Of a stretch of DNA of 64,000 nucleotides, positions 56,674 to 64,000 are shown in pieces. The notes beneath the pieces were generated by a model. The model saw nothing but the letters and a program-made list of their open reading frames with translations. It was not told the origin of the DNA and ran no database searches. Source of the DNA: Novipirellula herctigrandis (lineage in GTDB: Bacteria; Planctomycetota; Planctomycetia; Pirellulales; Pirellulaceae); contig SJPJ01000001.1 of NCBI GenBank assembly GCA_007859835.1, positions 1,995,656 to 2,059,655 on the forward strand, read 5' to 3'. The position numbers and the translations under genes were made by a program. Position 1 is the first letter of the stretch. Every line of letters starts with the position of its first letter.

Positions 56674-57996
56674 GTGAAAAACTTCATACTCAAGATTTCT
56701 TTTGGCCTTCTCCTCTTCACTCCGGCGCCCCTGGCAACAGCCGAATATAGGGAGACGATGGCCCCAACCGGTTTGACGAAAAACCTCAAAGCAGACTATG
56801 GGCTCGTCGATGACGACGCGAAGAACAACCAGAGTGAAACGTTCCGGAAGGCAATCGCCGATCTGGCCGCCAAGGGCGGTGGGCGTTTGATCGTTCCCAA
56901 AGGAACCTACCGTCTGGCAAACGTCCGACTGATGTCAAACATCCACCTGTTGATCGAGAAGGATACGGTCATCAAACCGGACTGGCCCAAGGGATCCAAG
57001 ACAGTCGTTTTCAGTTTGGATGCGGAACAGCCCAAGAAGATGACCAAAGGGCAAGAGGGTGCGTTCATCGAAAACGTCAGCATCCGAGGTCTCGGCGGGC
57101 GTTGGACAGTCGATTATTCGGATCGCTTTCCCAATAAGGGTGAAGGCGTCCGCGGCGTGCTCGGCAGAATGGTCAAAAACTTCCTGATCTCCGATATGGA
57201 TGTCAAAGACAACTGCACGGTCTATTGCGGAATGACGCTCAGCCCGACCAATACAAATATCAAAGACGTGACGAAGTGGGAGGTAAGCCGTGCAACCGAC
57301 GGCACGATTCGCAACTGCCGAATCTTCAACGGAAGCCCAGGCTACGGACTGGTTCAGCTGCACGGAGCACAAAACGTACACTTTGAAGACCTCTACGCAG
57401 ATGGAGGTGTAACACTTCGCCTCGAGACCGGCGCCGTGGGCCTACACACGGGGGTCTACAATATTACAGGAAAGAACATTGTCTGTGAAAACGGACGATG
57501 CGCTGTGATGATGGGACCGCACAGCGCAGTGAATGGAAAGGTCAACGTTGAAAATGTCACCACCAGAGGCTGCACGTATGCCGTCCAGCTTGGACTCGGC
57601 GGTGTAAAAGAAGCTCAATTGAAACTTGATCCTCACGCAAAGCCCGGTAGCTTTGCAAAAGGCAGTTCCATCAAGAACATACATGCTGAGTTCGGCATGA
57701 ATGCACAGCTCAAAAAACACTCGCTGCAGATGGTTCCTGAAGCGAACTTTAAGCATCTGCGTCTATGGTACGACAGCAAGTTCTTTAGCGGACCATCCAT
57801 TGCGCCGGTCTACGATGGATCCGAAGCGAGATACGAAGTAATCATCGAAAACGTCACTTCAGAGGGTTTTGAACACGACGAAAAAATTGTCACAGCCGAA
57901 GATGCGCGTCCTGGCAAATGGTCAAATAGCTTTGATGACTGGAAATCAGAATACGGCATCAAGGAAGTAGAACGACCGGTTCCGGTCAAAAACTAA
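56674..57996 (+). CDS. Parallel beta-helix enzyme, GH82 iota-carrageenase-like (copy 3)
   Basis: Paralogue of the 45.7 and 53.1 kb genes. The frame runs back to 56617, but a GTG at 56674 with AAGGA about 10 bp upstream starts a good signal peptide (KNFILKISFGLLLFTPAPLATA), so I use it. Q228 (GYGLVQLHGAQ), E251 (GGVTLRLETG) and H283 (MMGPHSAVNG) keep the pattern of the other copies. It is closer to copy 2 than to copy 1: both share VSRATDGTIRNCRIFN. A sulfatase gene follows after 20 bp. Confidence 0.7.
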   Translation: MKNFILKISFGLLLFTPAPLATAEYRETMAPTGLTKNLKADYGLVDDDAKNNQSETFRKAIADLAAKGGGRLIVPKGTYRLANVRLMSNIHLLIEKDTVIKPDWPKGSKTVVFSLDAEQPKKMTKGQEGAFIENVSIRGLGGRWTVDYSDRFPNKGEGVRGVLGRMVKNFLISDMDVKDNCTVYCGMTLSPTNTNIKDVTKWEVSRATDGTIRNCRIFNGSPGYGLVQLHGAQNVHFEDLYADGGVTLRLETGAVGLHTGVYNITGKNIVCENGRCAVMMGPHSAVNGKVNVENVTTRGCTYAVQLGLGGVKEAQLKLDPHAKPGSFAKGSSIKNIHAEFGMNAQLKKHSLQMVPEANFKHLRLWYDSKFFSGPSIAPVYDGSEARYEVIIENVTSEGFEHDEKIVTAEDARPGKWSNSFDDWKSEYGIKEVERPVPVKN

Positions 57997-58016
57997 TTGG
58001 CTTAGTGGGATTTATC

Positions 58017-59405
58017 ATGAAACCGAACAGAATGAAAATCGTAACCGCTTTGGCAACCTTCATGCTTTGTGGCCAGCTTCATCACATTGCATCTGCCACT
58101 GAGAAACCGAACGTGATCATCATTTTCACAGATGATCAGGGCTACCAGGATCTCGGCTGCTACGGCTCGCCAGACATCGCCACGCCCAATATCGATAATC
58201 TGGCGGACGAAGGGATGCGTTTCACCGATTTCTACGTCGCTGCTTCCGCATGCTCGGCTTCCCGTGCGGCCTTGCTTACCGGTTGTTATCCCAAACGTGT
58301 TGGAATGCCGCTGGTTTTGAATCCAAGCAAAACGACAGGGCCGCAGGGACTTGATCCGAAACACGTCACGATTGCCGAACTACTGAAACCTTTGGGGTAC
58401 GCGACGAAGGAGGTTGGAAAATGGCATTTGGGAGACGAAAAACAGTACCTGCCGACAAACCAAGGATTCGATTCGTATTTCGGAATTCCCTACAGCAACG
58501 ATATGGCTGCCGCTGCTGATATGGAGTACGCAAAAGATTGCTTGTTTCGGGAAGGGTACAGTCGCGACAAGATCAGGCAAGTGCGGGGAGAACCTCTTCT
58601 AATGCGGGATGAGCTTTGCATCGAACTACCGGTGGACCAGAGTACTGTGACGCGGCGTTATACGGACGAGAGTGTTCGGTTCATTTCCGAAAGTACGCAG
58701 ACAAAGGAACCATTCTTTCTCTATCTGGCACATACGATGCCGCATACGCCATGGTATGTTTCGAGCGACTTCCAGGGGAAAAGTAAACAGGGGTTGTATG
58801 GTGATGTCATCGAGGAAATCGACTACAACGTTGGTCGTCTATTGAATCATCTCGAAGAACTCGATATCGCTGACAATACGCTTGTTGTTTTCACCTCCGA
58901 CAACGGCCGGTGGCTTTTAAAGGGCGAAGATGGCGGTTCCGCGCTGCCGTTGCTCGAGGGCAAAAAGACCACCTTCGAAGGTGGCATGCGGGTTTCCTGT
59001 ATCATGCGTTGGCCGGGCCGCATTCCTGCCGGTTCGGTTTGTACCGAAATGGCGTCTTCGATCGACCTGTTGCCCACCATTGCCGCAATCACAGGTGCTG
59101 GTTCGGCAAAAGACGTTCCATTGGACGGCAGGGAGATCATCGACTTGATCACCGGAAAAGAGGACACCACCACACCGCACCGATACTTCTTCTACGAAAC
59201 GCAAGCGGTTCGCAGCGGAGACTGGAAGTTTCATTCGCGGCAGAGTCACAAGGTCAAATCGATAGCGCGTCCGCACAAGGGAAACGCCTTATACAATCTC
59301 ACAGATGACATTGGAGAATCAAACAATGTGATCGACGATTACCCGGAAGTTGCCGCCCGGCTGAAGAAGGCATTAGAGGTCTACGTCAGTTCGTATAAGA
59401 AGTAG
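58017..59405 (+). CDS. S1 sulfatase
   Basis: I take ATG 58017 as start (signal peptide through HHIASA); a GTG at 58005 is also in frame. KPNVIIIFTDDQGYQDLGCYG is followed by the formylglycine motif C79-S-A-S-R (ASACSASRAALLTGCYP), then VGKWHLGDE, LYLAHTMPHTPW and VFTSDNGRW. The Ala at the third motif position is an accepted variant of CxPxR. It begins 20 bp after GH82-like copy 3, so the two are likely co-transcribed and may act one after the other on the same glycan. Confidence 0.92.
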   Translation: MKPNRMKIVTALATFMLCGQLHHIASATEKPNVIIIFTDDQGYQDLGCYGSPDIATPNIDNLADEGMRFTDFYVAASACSASRAALLTGCYPKRVGMPLVLNPSKTTGPQGLDPKHVTIAELLKPLGYATKEVGKWHLGDEKQYLPTNQGFDSYFGIPYSNDMAAAADMEYAKDCLFREGYSRDKIRQVRGEPLLMRDELCIELPVDQSTVTRRYTDESVRFISESTQTKEPFFLYLAHTMPHTPWYVSSDFQGKSKQGLYGDVIEEIDYNVGRLLNHLEELDIADNTLVVFTSDNGRWLLKGEDGGSALPLLEGKKTTFEGGMRVSCIMRWPGRIPAGSVCTEMASSIDLLPTIAAITGAGSAKDVPLDGREIIDLITGKEDTTTPHRYFFYETQAVRSGDWKFHSRQSHKVKSIARPHKGNALYNLTDDIGESNNVIDDYPEVAARLKKALEVYVSSYKK

Positions 59406-59445
59406 ACGTTAACCTACCCATTTCAACAACTTAAAAGTAAATATA

Positions 59446-60810
59446 ATGAAAACCAACCGTCGTGCCTTTGTCAAAGCAGCCTCTCTAGCTGCGACAAGTG
59501 CTTTTGCACTCCCGCGTTTTGCGATTGGTAAACCTGGCCCATCGGCCAACAGCAAAGTCAACATCGCCATCATTGGATCAGGTGGCGTGGCTCATCAAGC
59601 ATTCAGCGGTTGCAAGGGCGAAAATATCGTCGCGATGTGCGACATCGACAGTCGCAAGTTCCCCAAGGGTCGGGAAGGAACGCCAACCTTTTCTGACTTC
59701 CGCGTGATGCTTGACAAGATGGACAGCGAAATCGATGGCGTCTGTATTAGTACGCCGGACCACACTCACTTTCCGGCCACGATCGACGCTATGCAGCGAG
59801 GCATCCACGTCTGCACGCAGAAACCTCTGACGCATAACATCTGGGAAGCCCGAACCTTGAAAAAGGCCAAGGACAAATACGAGGTGATCACGAATATGGC
59901 GAACCAAGGGCATACAGGCGACGGCATCCGCACGATGCGCGAATGGTATGACGCGGGGGTATTCGGCCAAGTACATGAAGTGCATTTGGGGCATCCCGGT
60001 CCAGCGTGGGGCGGAAAGTATTTTAAGAAGCCTGCGGCTGTGCCATTGCCAAAACAGCCTGTCCCTGCCGAAGTCGATTGGGACCTCTGGCTCGGGCCGG
60101 CCAAAGAGACGTCGTACAACGAGATCTACCATCCGCTTTCGTGGCGCGGCTTCTATGACTACGGAACAGGTCAGCTCGGCGATTGGTTCTGCCACACCGG
60201 GGACGGACCGGTTTGGGCACTTGATCTGTACGCCCCGACGGTTGTCGAGTGCATCGAGCGTGGTCCGTCGATGGATGGCGTGCTTCCAGACTACTCAGTC
60301 ATCCGATTCGATTTTCCGGCGCGCGGCGATAAAGACGCATGCTCCATGTACTGGTATGACGGGGCGAACAACGGCGGTACCGAAATCAAGCGGCCGAAAG
60401 AATGGGACAAGGGCAACGTGGGCGGCGGATCCTTCTGGTTCGGCGATAAACAAAATGGTTATCTGAACAATCGCTCGGGCAAGCCGAGTTTGTCGACGAA
60501 GGAGAAAGACCAGCAGTTCAAGAAAACTGTCACGATCGAGAAGAAGTATCCTCGCGTGCCGGGTGGCGGTCCTTTTGCAGAATGGGTGCGCGCGATCAAG
60601 GGCGACGGGCCAATCCCCGGGTCGAACTTTGACTACGCCGCGCCGATGACGGAAGTCTCGCTGATCGGTGTTCTCGCTCAACGCTTCGGCGGACGCATTG
60701 AGTGGGACTCCGAGAACATGCGCGTCACCAACCGTCCGGAACTCAACGCCTACGTTAAAGAGCCCGCTCGCAAGGGCTGGGAATATGGCGACGATCTATG
60801 GAAAAGCTAG
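59446..60810 (+). CDS. Exported Gfo/Idh/MocA-family oxidoreductase
   Basis: A twin-arginine-like signal (MKTNRRAFVKAASLAATSAFA) precedes a Rossmann NAD(P)-binding domain (VNIAIIGSGGVAHQAF; VAMCDID; GVCISTPDHTHFP). The usual EKP motif appears as CTQKPLTHN. The second domain (VHLGHPGPAWGG; LSWRGFYDYGTGQLGDWFCHT) is of the planctomycete type. Family members oxidise or isomerise sugars using NAD(P). It sits 40 bp after a sulfatase, suggesting action on a released monosaccharide or anhydro-sugar; the substrate is unknown. Confidence 0.85.
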   Translation: MKTNRRAFVKAASLAATSAFALPRFAIGKPGPSANSKVNIAIIGSGGVAHQAFSGCKGENIVAMCDIDSRKFPKGREGTPTFSDFRVMLDKMDSEIDGVCISTPDHTHFPATIDAMQRGIHVCTQKPLTHNIWEARTLKKAKDKYEVITNMANQGHTGDGIRTMREWYDAGVFGQVHEVHLGHPGPAWGGKYFKKPAAVPLPKQPVPAEVDWDLWLGPAKETSYNEIYHPLSWRGFYDYGTGQLGDWFCHTGDGPVWALDLYAPTVVECIERGPSMDGVLPDYSVIRFDFPARGDKDACSMYWYDGANNGGTEIKRPKEWDKGNVGGGSFWFGDKQNGYLNNRSGKPSLSTKEKDQQFKKTVTIEKKYPRVPGGGPFAEWVRAIKGDGPIPGSNFDYAAPMTEVSLIGVLAQRFGGRIEWDSENMRVTNRPELNAYVKEPARKGWEYGDDLWKS

Positions 60811-60960
60811 AAGTGGTTTCAACACCCGAGCCGAACTCGCTAGCGTCGCGTGACATTTGGTTTTCACTCGGAATTTACAATACCCGCGGCTAGCGCCGTC
60901 GGCTCAGAATACTGGCAAATCGGTTTTGAAGCTGCTGCTAAACATCAGGAAACCCTCACC

Positions 60961-61923
60961 ATGAAAACGCCACTTGCATTTTTTATTCTGGCAGCAGCAA
61001 TGTTGCCGAGCATTGCTTCAGCCAAACCGTTGCGAGCGCTGATTATCGACGGTCAGAACAACCATTCGGTCTGGCCAAAGTCGACGATCATGATGCGTCA
61101 GTATCTCGAAGAAACAGGCCTCTTTAAGGTCGATGTTGCCCGAACCCGATTTGTGTGGCGAAGCGAGCGTGAAGCGGACTGGCTTCCTCTTGCGGGAGTT
61201 GCGGAGGGCATCCCAACGAAGACGCCTCAGACAGACCCGAACTTCAAGCCAGACTTCTCGAAATATGACGTGGTGATTTCGAATTTTGGATGCAAGGCGG
61301 CAGCGTGGCCCAAGGAAACTGAGGCCGCGTTGGAGACCTACATGCGAGATGGCGGTGGTTTCGTCAGTGTTCATGCCGCCGACAACTGCTTTCCTGACTG
61401 GAAGGCCTACAACCAAATGATCGGCATCGGAGGGTGGGACGGTCGCACCGAGGAGCACGGCCCCTATGTCTATGTGAACAAACTGGGCGAGGTCGTGCGC
61501 GACGACGCTCCTGGCATCTGTGGCAAACACGGTCCAAAGGCAGACCTCGTGGTAACGATGCGAGAGCGTGCTCATCCCATTTGTCAGGGCCTTCCCGAGC
61601 GGTGGCTTCATGCCTACGACGAATGCTATGCCTACATGCGAGGACCAGCCGAAGACCTAACGATTCTGGGAACAGCGATCAGCTCGCTGACCCAACGCAA
61701 CGAGCCCATGCTGATGACGATCGAATATCACAAGGGACGCGTCTTCCACACCACACTCGGCCATGATGCGAAAGCCTTTGAATGCGTCGGCTTCATCACA
61801 ACGTTCAAACGTGGCGTCGAGTGGGCGGCGACCAACAAGGTGACCATGTCGGAAGTCCCAAAAGACTTCCCAGGCGGCGACACCGTTTCATTTCGACCGT
61901 TTGAAAGGAAGCAAGGAAGATAA
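60961..61923 (+). CDS. Secreted ThuA-like protein
   Basis: The frame opens at 60850, but ATG 60961 is preceded by AGGAA and starts a signal peptide (MKTPLAFFILAAAMLPSIASA). The body is the ThuA/trehalose-utilisation class I amidotransferase-like fold: RALIIDGQNNHSVWPKST, YDVVISNFGC, MRDGGGFVSVHAADNCFPDW and a C-terminal GHDAKAFECVGFITTFKRGVEW. The family lacks a proven reaction but accompanies sugar oxidoreductases in many planctomycete glycan loci, as here. Confidence 0.85.
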   Translation: MKTPLAFFILAAAMLPSIASAKPLRALIIDGQNNHSVWPKSTIMMRQYLEETGLFKVDVARTRFVWRSEREADWLPLAGVAEGIPTKTPQTDPNFKPDFSKYDVVISNFGCKAAAWPKETEAALETYMRDGGGFVSVHAADNCFPDWKAYNQMIGIGGWDGRTEEHGPYVYVNKLGEVVRDDAPGICGKHGPKADLVVTMRERAHPICQGLPERWLHAYDECYAYMRGPAEDLTILGTAISSLTQRNEPMLMTIEYHKGRVFHTTLGHDAKAFECVGFITTFKRGVEWAATNKVTMSEVPKDFPGGDTVSFRPFERKQGR

Positions 61924-61933
61924 AAATGAGTAA

Positions 61934-62092
61934 GACGAGGTGACCGACCTTGCTCAGAATCCAGAGTATGGAAGCAAACTCGAACAAATGACCGTTAAGA
62001 TGACACGAATGGTTGAGGGAACCGATAGCAGCCGTTTTCCTCCTCGCTTGCGAATGGAGATCATTCCCAAGAGGCAAGCGAGCAAGGATTAG
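61934..62092 (+). pseudogene. Remnant of a sulfatase C-terminus
   Basis: In frame from 61934 the bases read DEVTDLAQNPEYGSKLEQM, then TVKMTRMVEGTDSSRFPPRL and MEIIPKRQASKD before a TAG. This is the usual end of planctomycete sulfatases (compare [21 protein letters not shown] in the next gene). A TAA precedes it and no start or body remains. Confidence 0.8.
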
Positions 62093-62176
62093 GAAGTGGA
62101 AAATTCCAGCCGCCGCGAACAAGAGTGCGATCGTGAAATCGATCGTGAAATCGATTCAATACGTTAGGGGAAGACT

Positions 62177-63724
62177 TTGAACAATCGAATATTGATACTG
62201 AATGCGTTCATTGCATTGGCGGTTTCTTCCGTCCATGCGAAGGAGACTAACATTCTATTCCTGCTCACCGACGATCAGGCTTATCACACGCTGGGTGTCA
62301 ACGGAAACGACCAGGTACAAACCCCGAACATTGACGAGCTTGCCCGGCGCGGAGTGATATTTGACCGGCATTACGACACCACCTCTGTTTGCATGGGCAG
62401 CCGCGCCAACATCATGAGCGGAATGTATGAATATAAAACCGGCTGCAACTTTATGCATGGTGCGATGGGCACCAAGCAATGGGCAACTTCTTATCCAGTC
62501 CTGCTGAAGAAGGCGGGCTATCGAGTCGCCAACGCTGGAAAATTTGGATTCGCAGTGCATGACCAGAAAAACCTCGATCAGCGAGGTATTGAAGGTACGG
62601 GAGTAAAGGATTCGTATCACCTCTACCTGACCAAGGGCGGTCAATGCAATTACACGACCGCCAAAAACAAGGGTCTGAACAGATATGAAAAAGATCATCC
62701 GCACCTGACTCAAGCACTGGCGGCTGCCTCGATCGATTTCATGCGTGACTCCGTCAAACAAGGTCAACCTTTCTGTATGACCGTCGGCTTCAAAGCGCCG
62801 CACAAACCGTTGGTACCCGATCCGCAGTTTGACCATGTGTACCAGGACACGGTCTGGAAAAAGCCAGACAACTACGGTCGTGATGCCGGACTGCATCTGG
62901 CGGAACAATCGCGTCAGGATCGGCAATACAAAAGATACTGGGATGAGGCGTACAGCACGGATGAAAAATATCAGCACACCCTCCGGGTTTATCATCAACT
63001 CCTCTACGGAGTCGACGTGGCCGTCGGCAAAATGGTGAAGGAATTGGAGTCGTTAGGAATTGCGGGCAACACCGTAATCATCTATTCCTCCGACAACGGC
63101 TACCTGATGGGTGCACATGGGCTAGGCGGAAAAGTGCTTCCGTATGAAGAAGGTTCACGCGCTCCGCTGATTATCTACGATCCGCGCAATCCAAAAAGCG
63201 GCACCATGCGGCGTACGGATTCCCTCAGCGGGAACGTCGATATTGCCGCAACCATTCTCGACGCAGCCGGTGTCAAAGTGCCGGAAGTCTACGACGGAAA
63301 AAGCCTAATGCCGATCTTGGCCGATAAAACCGCCAAGGTTCGTAAAACACTGCCAATCATTCAGGTATTTGGCCAGGAGGCGACACGCTGCCTCTCCGTC
63401 ATTAACGGCGAGTACAAGTATATCTACTGGTACTACACCGATGAGAAACAGGCCATGCAGCCAACCGAAGAACTGTTCCACCTAACTGAAGATCCGCTCG
63501 AGATGACCAACCTGAGCAGCAACCCGGAATATCAACCGGTCCTGGTGAAAATGCGAGCCGAGTACGATGCACAGGTGAAACGCTGGGCGGAGCAAAGCAT
63601 CGACTACAACGGCTATCAGGAATACGGCACCCTTTTTGACCGGCACGTACCCTGGGAAACCAAAATTCGCATCATTCCGGAAAAGGATGCAACAACCGGT
63701 TTGCGCACGAAAAGCGGCGAGTAA
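62177..63724 (+). CDS. S1 sulfatase with CMGSR motif
   Basis: The likely start is TTG 62177, preceded by AGGGGAAG and followed by a signal peptide ([21 protein letters not shown]). The core shows [19 protein letters not shown], then C72-M-G-S-R ([15 protein letters not shown]), where the third position is Gly instead of Pro or Ala. KFGFAVHDQ replaces the common [18 protein letters not shown] and [14 protein letters not shown] complete the fold. The different active-site string suggests a separate S1 subfamily and so a different sulfate position. Confidence 0.88.
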   Translation: MNNRILILNAFIALAVSSVHAKETNILFLLTDDQAYHTLGVNGNDQVQTPNIDELARRGVIFDRHYDTTSVCMGSRANIMSGMYEYKTGCNFMHGAMGTKQWATSYPVLLKKAGYRVANAGKFGFAVHDQKNLDQRGIEGTGVKDSYHLYLTKGGQCNYTTAKNKGLNRYEKDHPHLTQALAAASIDFMRDSVKQGQPFCMTVGFKAPHKPLVPDPQFDHVYQDTVWKKPDNYGRDAGLHLAEQSRQDRQYKRYWDEAYSTDEKYQHTLRVYHQLLYGVDVAVGKMVKELESLGIAGNTVIIYSSDNGYLMGAHGLGGKVLPYEEGSRAPLIIYDPRNPKSGTMRRTDSLSGNVDIAATILDAAGVKVPEVYDGKSLMPILADKTAKVRKTLPIIQVFGQEATRCLSVINGEYKYIYWYYTDEKQAMQPTEELFHLTEDPLEMTNLSSNPEYQPVLVKMRAEYDAQVKRWAEQSIDYNGYQEYGTLFDRHVPWETKIRIIPEKDATTGLRTKSGE

Positions 63725-63764
63725 AAAAATTGAAGTCCAAGAGAATGTATCGGAGTTTAGTATT

Positions 63765-64000
63765 GTGAAATACCTGTTTATTTTTGTCTCGATCACACTA
63801 GTTGCGGTAACCGCCGAAGCGACAACGCTGGAGAATTCGCAGCCGAACATTGTCTTCGTGATGACCGACGATCAGGGGATGAACCTCTCGTGTATCGGAC
63901 ATCCCGAGGTACAAACGCCTCACATTGATCGCTTCGCAGAGAAGTCGTTGCGGTTTACCAATTTTTATGTAAGCCCCAACTGCGCGCCGACGCGGGCGGC
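63765..64000 (+). CDS. S1 sulfatase, N-terminal part (cut by window end)
   Basis: A GTG at 63765, 8 bp after CGGAG, starts a signal peptide ([19 protein letters not shown]). It is followed by [35 protein letters not shown] and the formylglycine motif C73-A-P-T-R at the very edge of the window. Only about 78 codons are visible, but the S1 signature is clear. It starts 40 bp after the previous sulfatase and is probably in the same operon. Confidence 0.85.
   Translation, partial: MKYLFIFVSITLVAVTAEATTLENSQPNIVFVMTDDQGMNLSCIGHPEVQTPHIDRFAEKSLRFTNFYVSPNCAPTRA

Overview
The window reads as a chromosomal segment of a marine planctomycete close to the Rhodopirellula group. The evidence is the gene families, not a search: paired DUF1501 and planctomycete-cytochrome (PSCyt1/DUF1549/DUF1553) genes, a DUF1559 prepilin-like protein followed by a small lipoprotein, a PEP-CTERM protein, XylR-type AraC regulators, an ECF sigma/FecR pair, and at least seven S1 sulfatases including one cut by the window end. 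No tRNA, rRNA, intact insertion sequence, CRISPR array or SusC/SusD pair was seen.

Layout. 1-9.5 kb: an outer-membrane protein and an arabinose-polymer block, made of a GH51 arabinofuranosidase gene broken by one in-frame TAA, a divergent XylR-type regulator and a 1,346-residue GH127-GH43 fusion. 10-18 kb: mixed secreted proteins (MBL-like/DinB, SGNH esterase, PEP-CTERM, DUF1349, an HtrA-like protease beside a stand-alone copy of its N-terminal domain, a membrane protein). 18-23 kb: a sulfatase and a two-gene operon resembling the DgcN/DgcA D-glutamate pathway, divergent from a second XylR-type regulator. 23-28 kb: the DUF1501/PSCyt pair, with five 16-bp repeats at its translation start. 28-34 kb: a large secreted protein of unknown role, two damaged GH2 genes among short tandem repeats, and a GH43. 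34-41 kb: CoA-binding protein, DUF1559 protein, lipoprotein, exported KatG, short CDF protein.

41.5-43.2 kb holds the most striking gene: a 565-residue protein with hydrophobic segments in its first 320 residues and a C-terminal domain that carries the class II adenylate cyclase motifs of ExoY, anthrax edema factor and CyaA. A nucleotidyl cyclase toxin of this class is unexpected here.

43.6-64 kb is a polysaccharide-utilisation locus: ECF sigma factor, FecR-type anti-sigma with a C-terminal DNRLRE-like domain, three paralogous parallel beta-helix proteins resembling GH82 iota-carrageenases, a beta-propeller protein that could be a GH150-type lambda-carrageenase, six sulfatases, a Gfo/Idh/MocA oxidoreductase and a ThuA-like protein. 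I infer a carrageenan-like sulfated galactan as substrate. Two gene scars, a FecR tail before the third GH82-like gene and a sulfatase tail before the 62 kb sulfatase, show that the locus grew by segmental duplication and loss.

A second theme is short tandem repeats (units of 7 to 25 bp) at gene edges, several beside damaged glycoside hydrolase genes.
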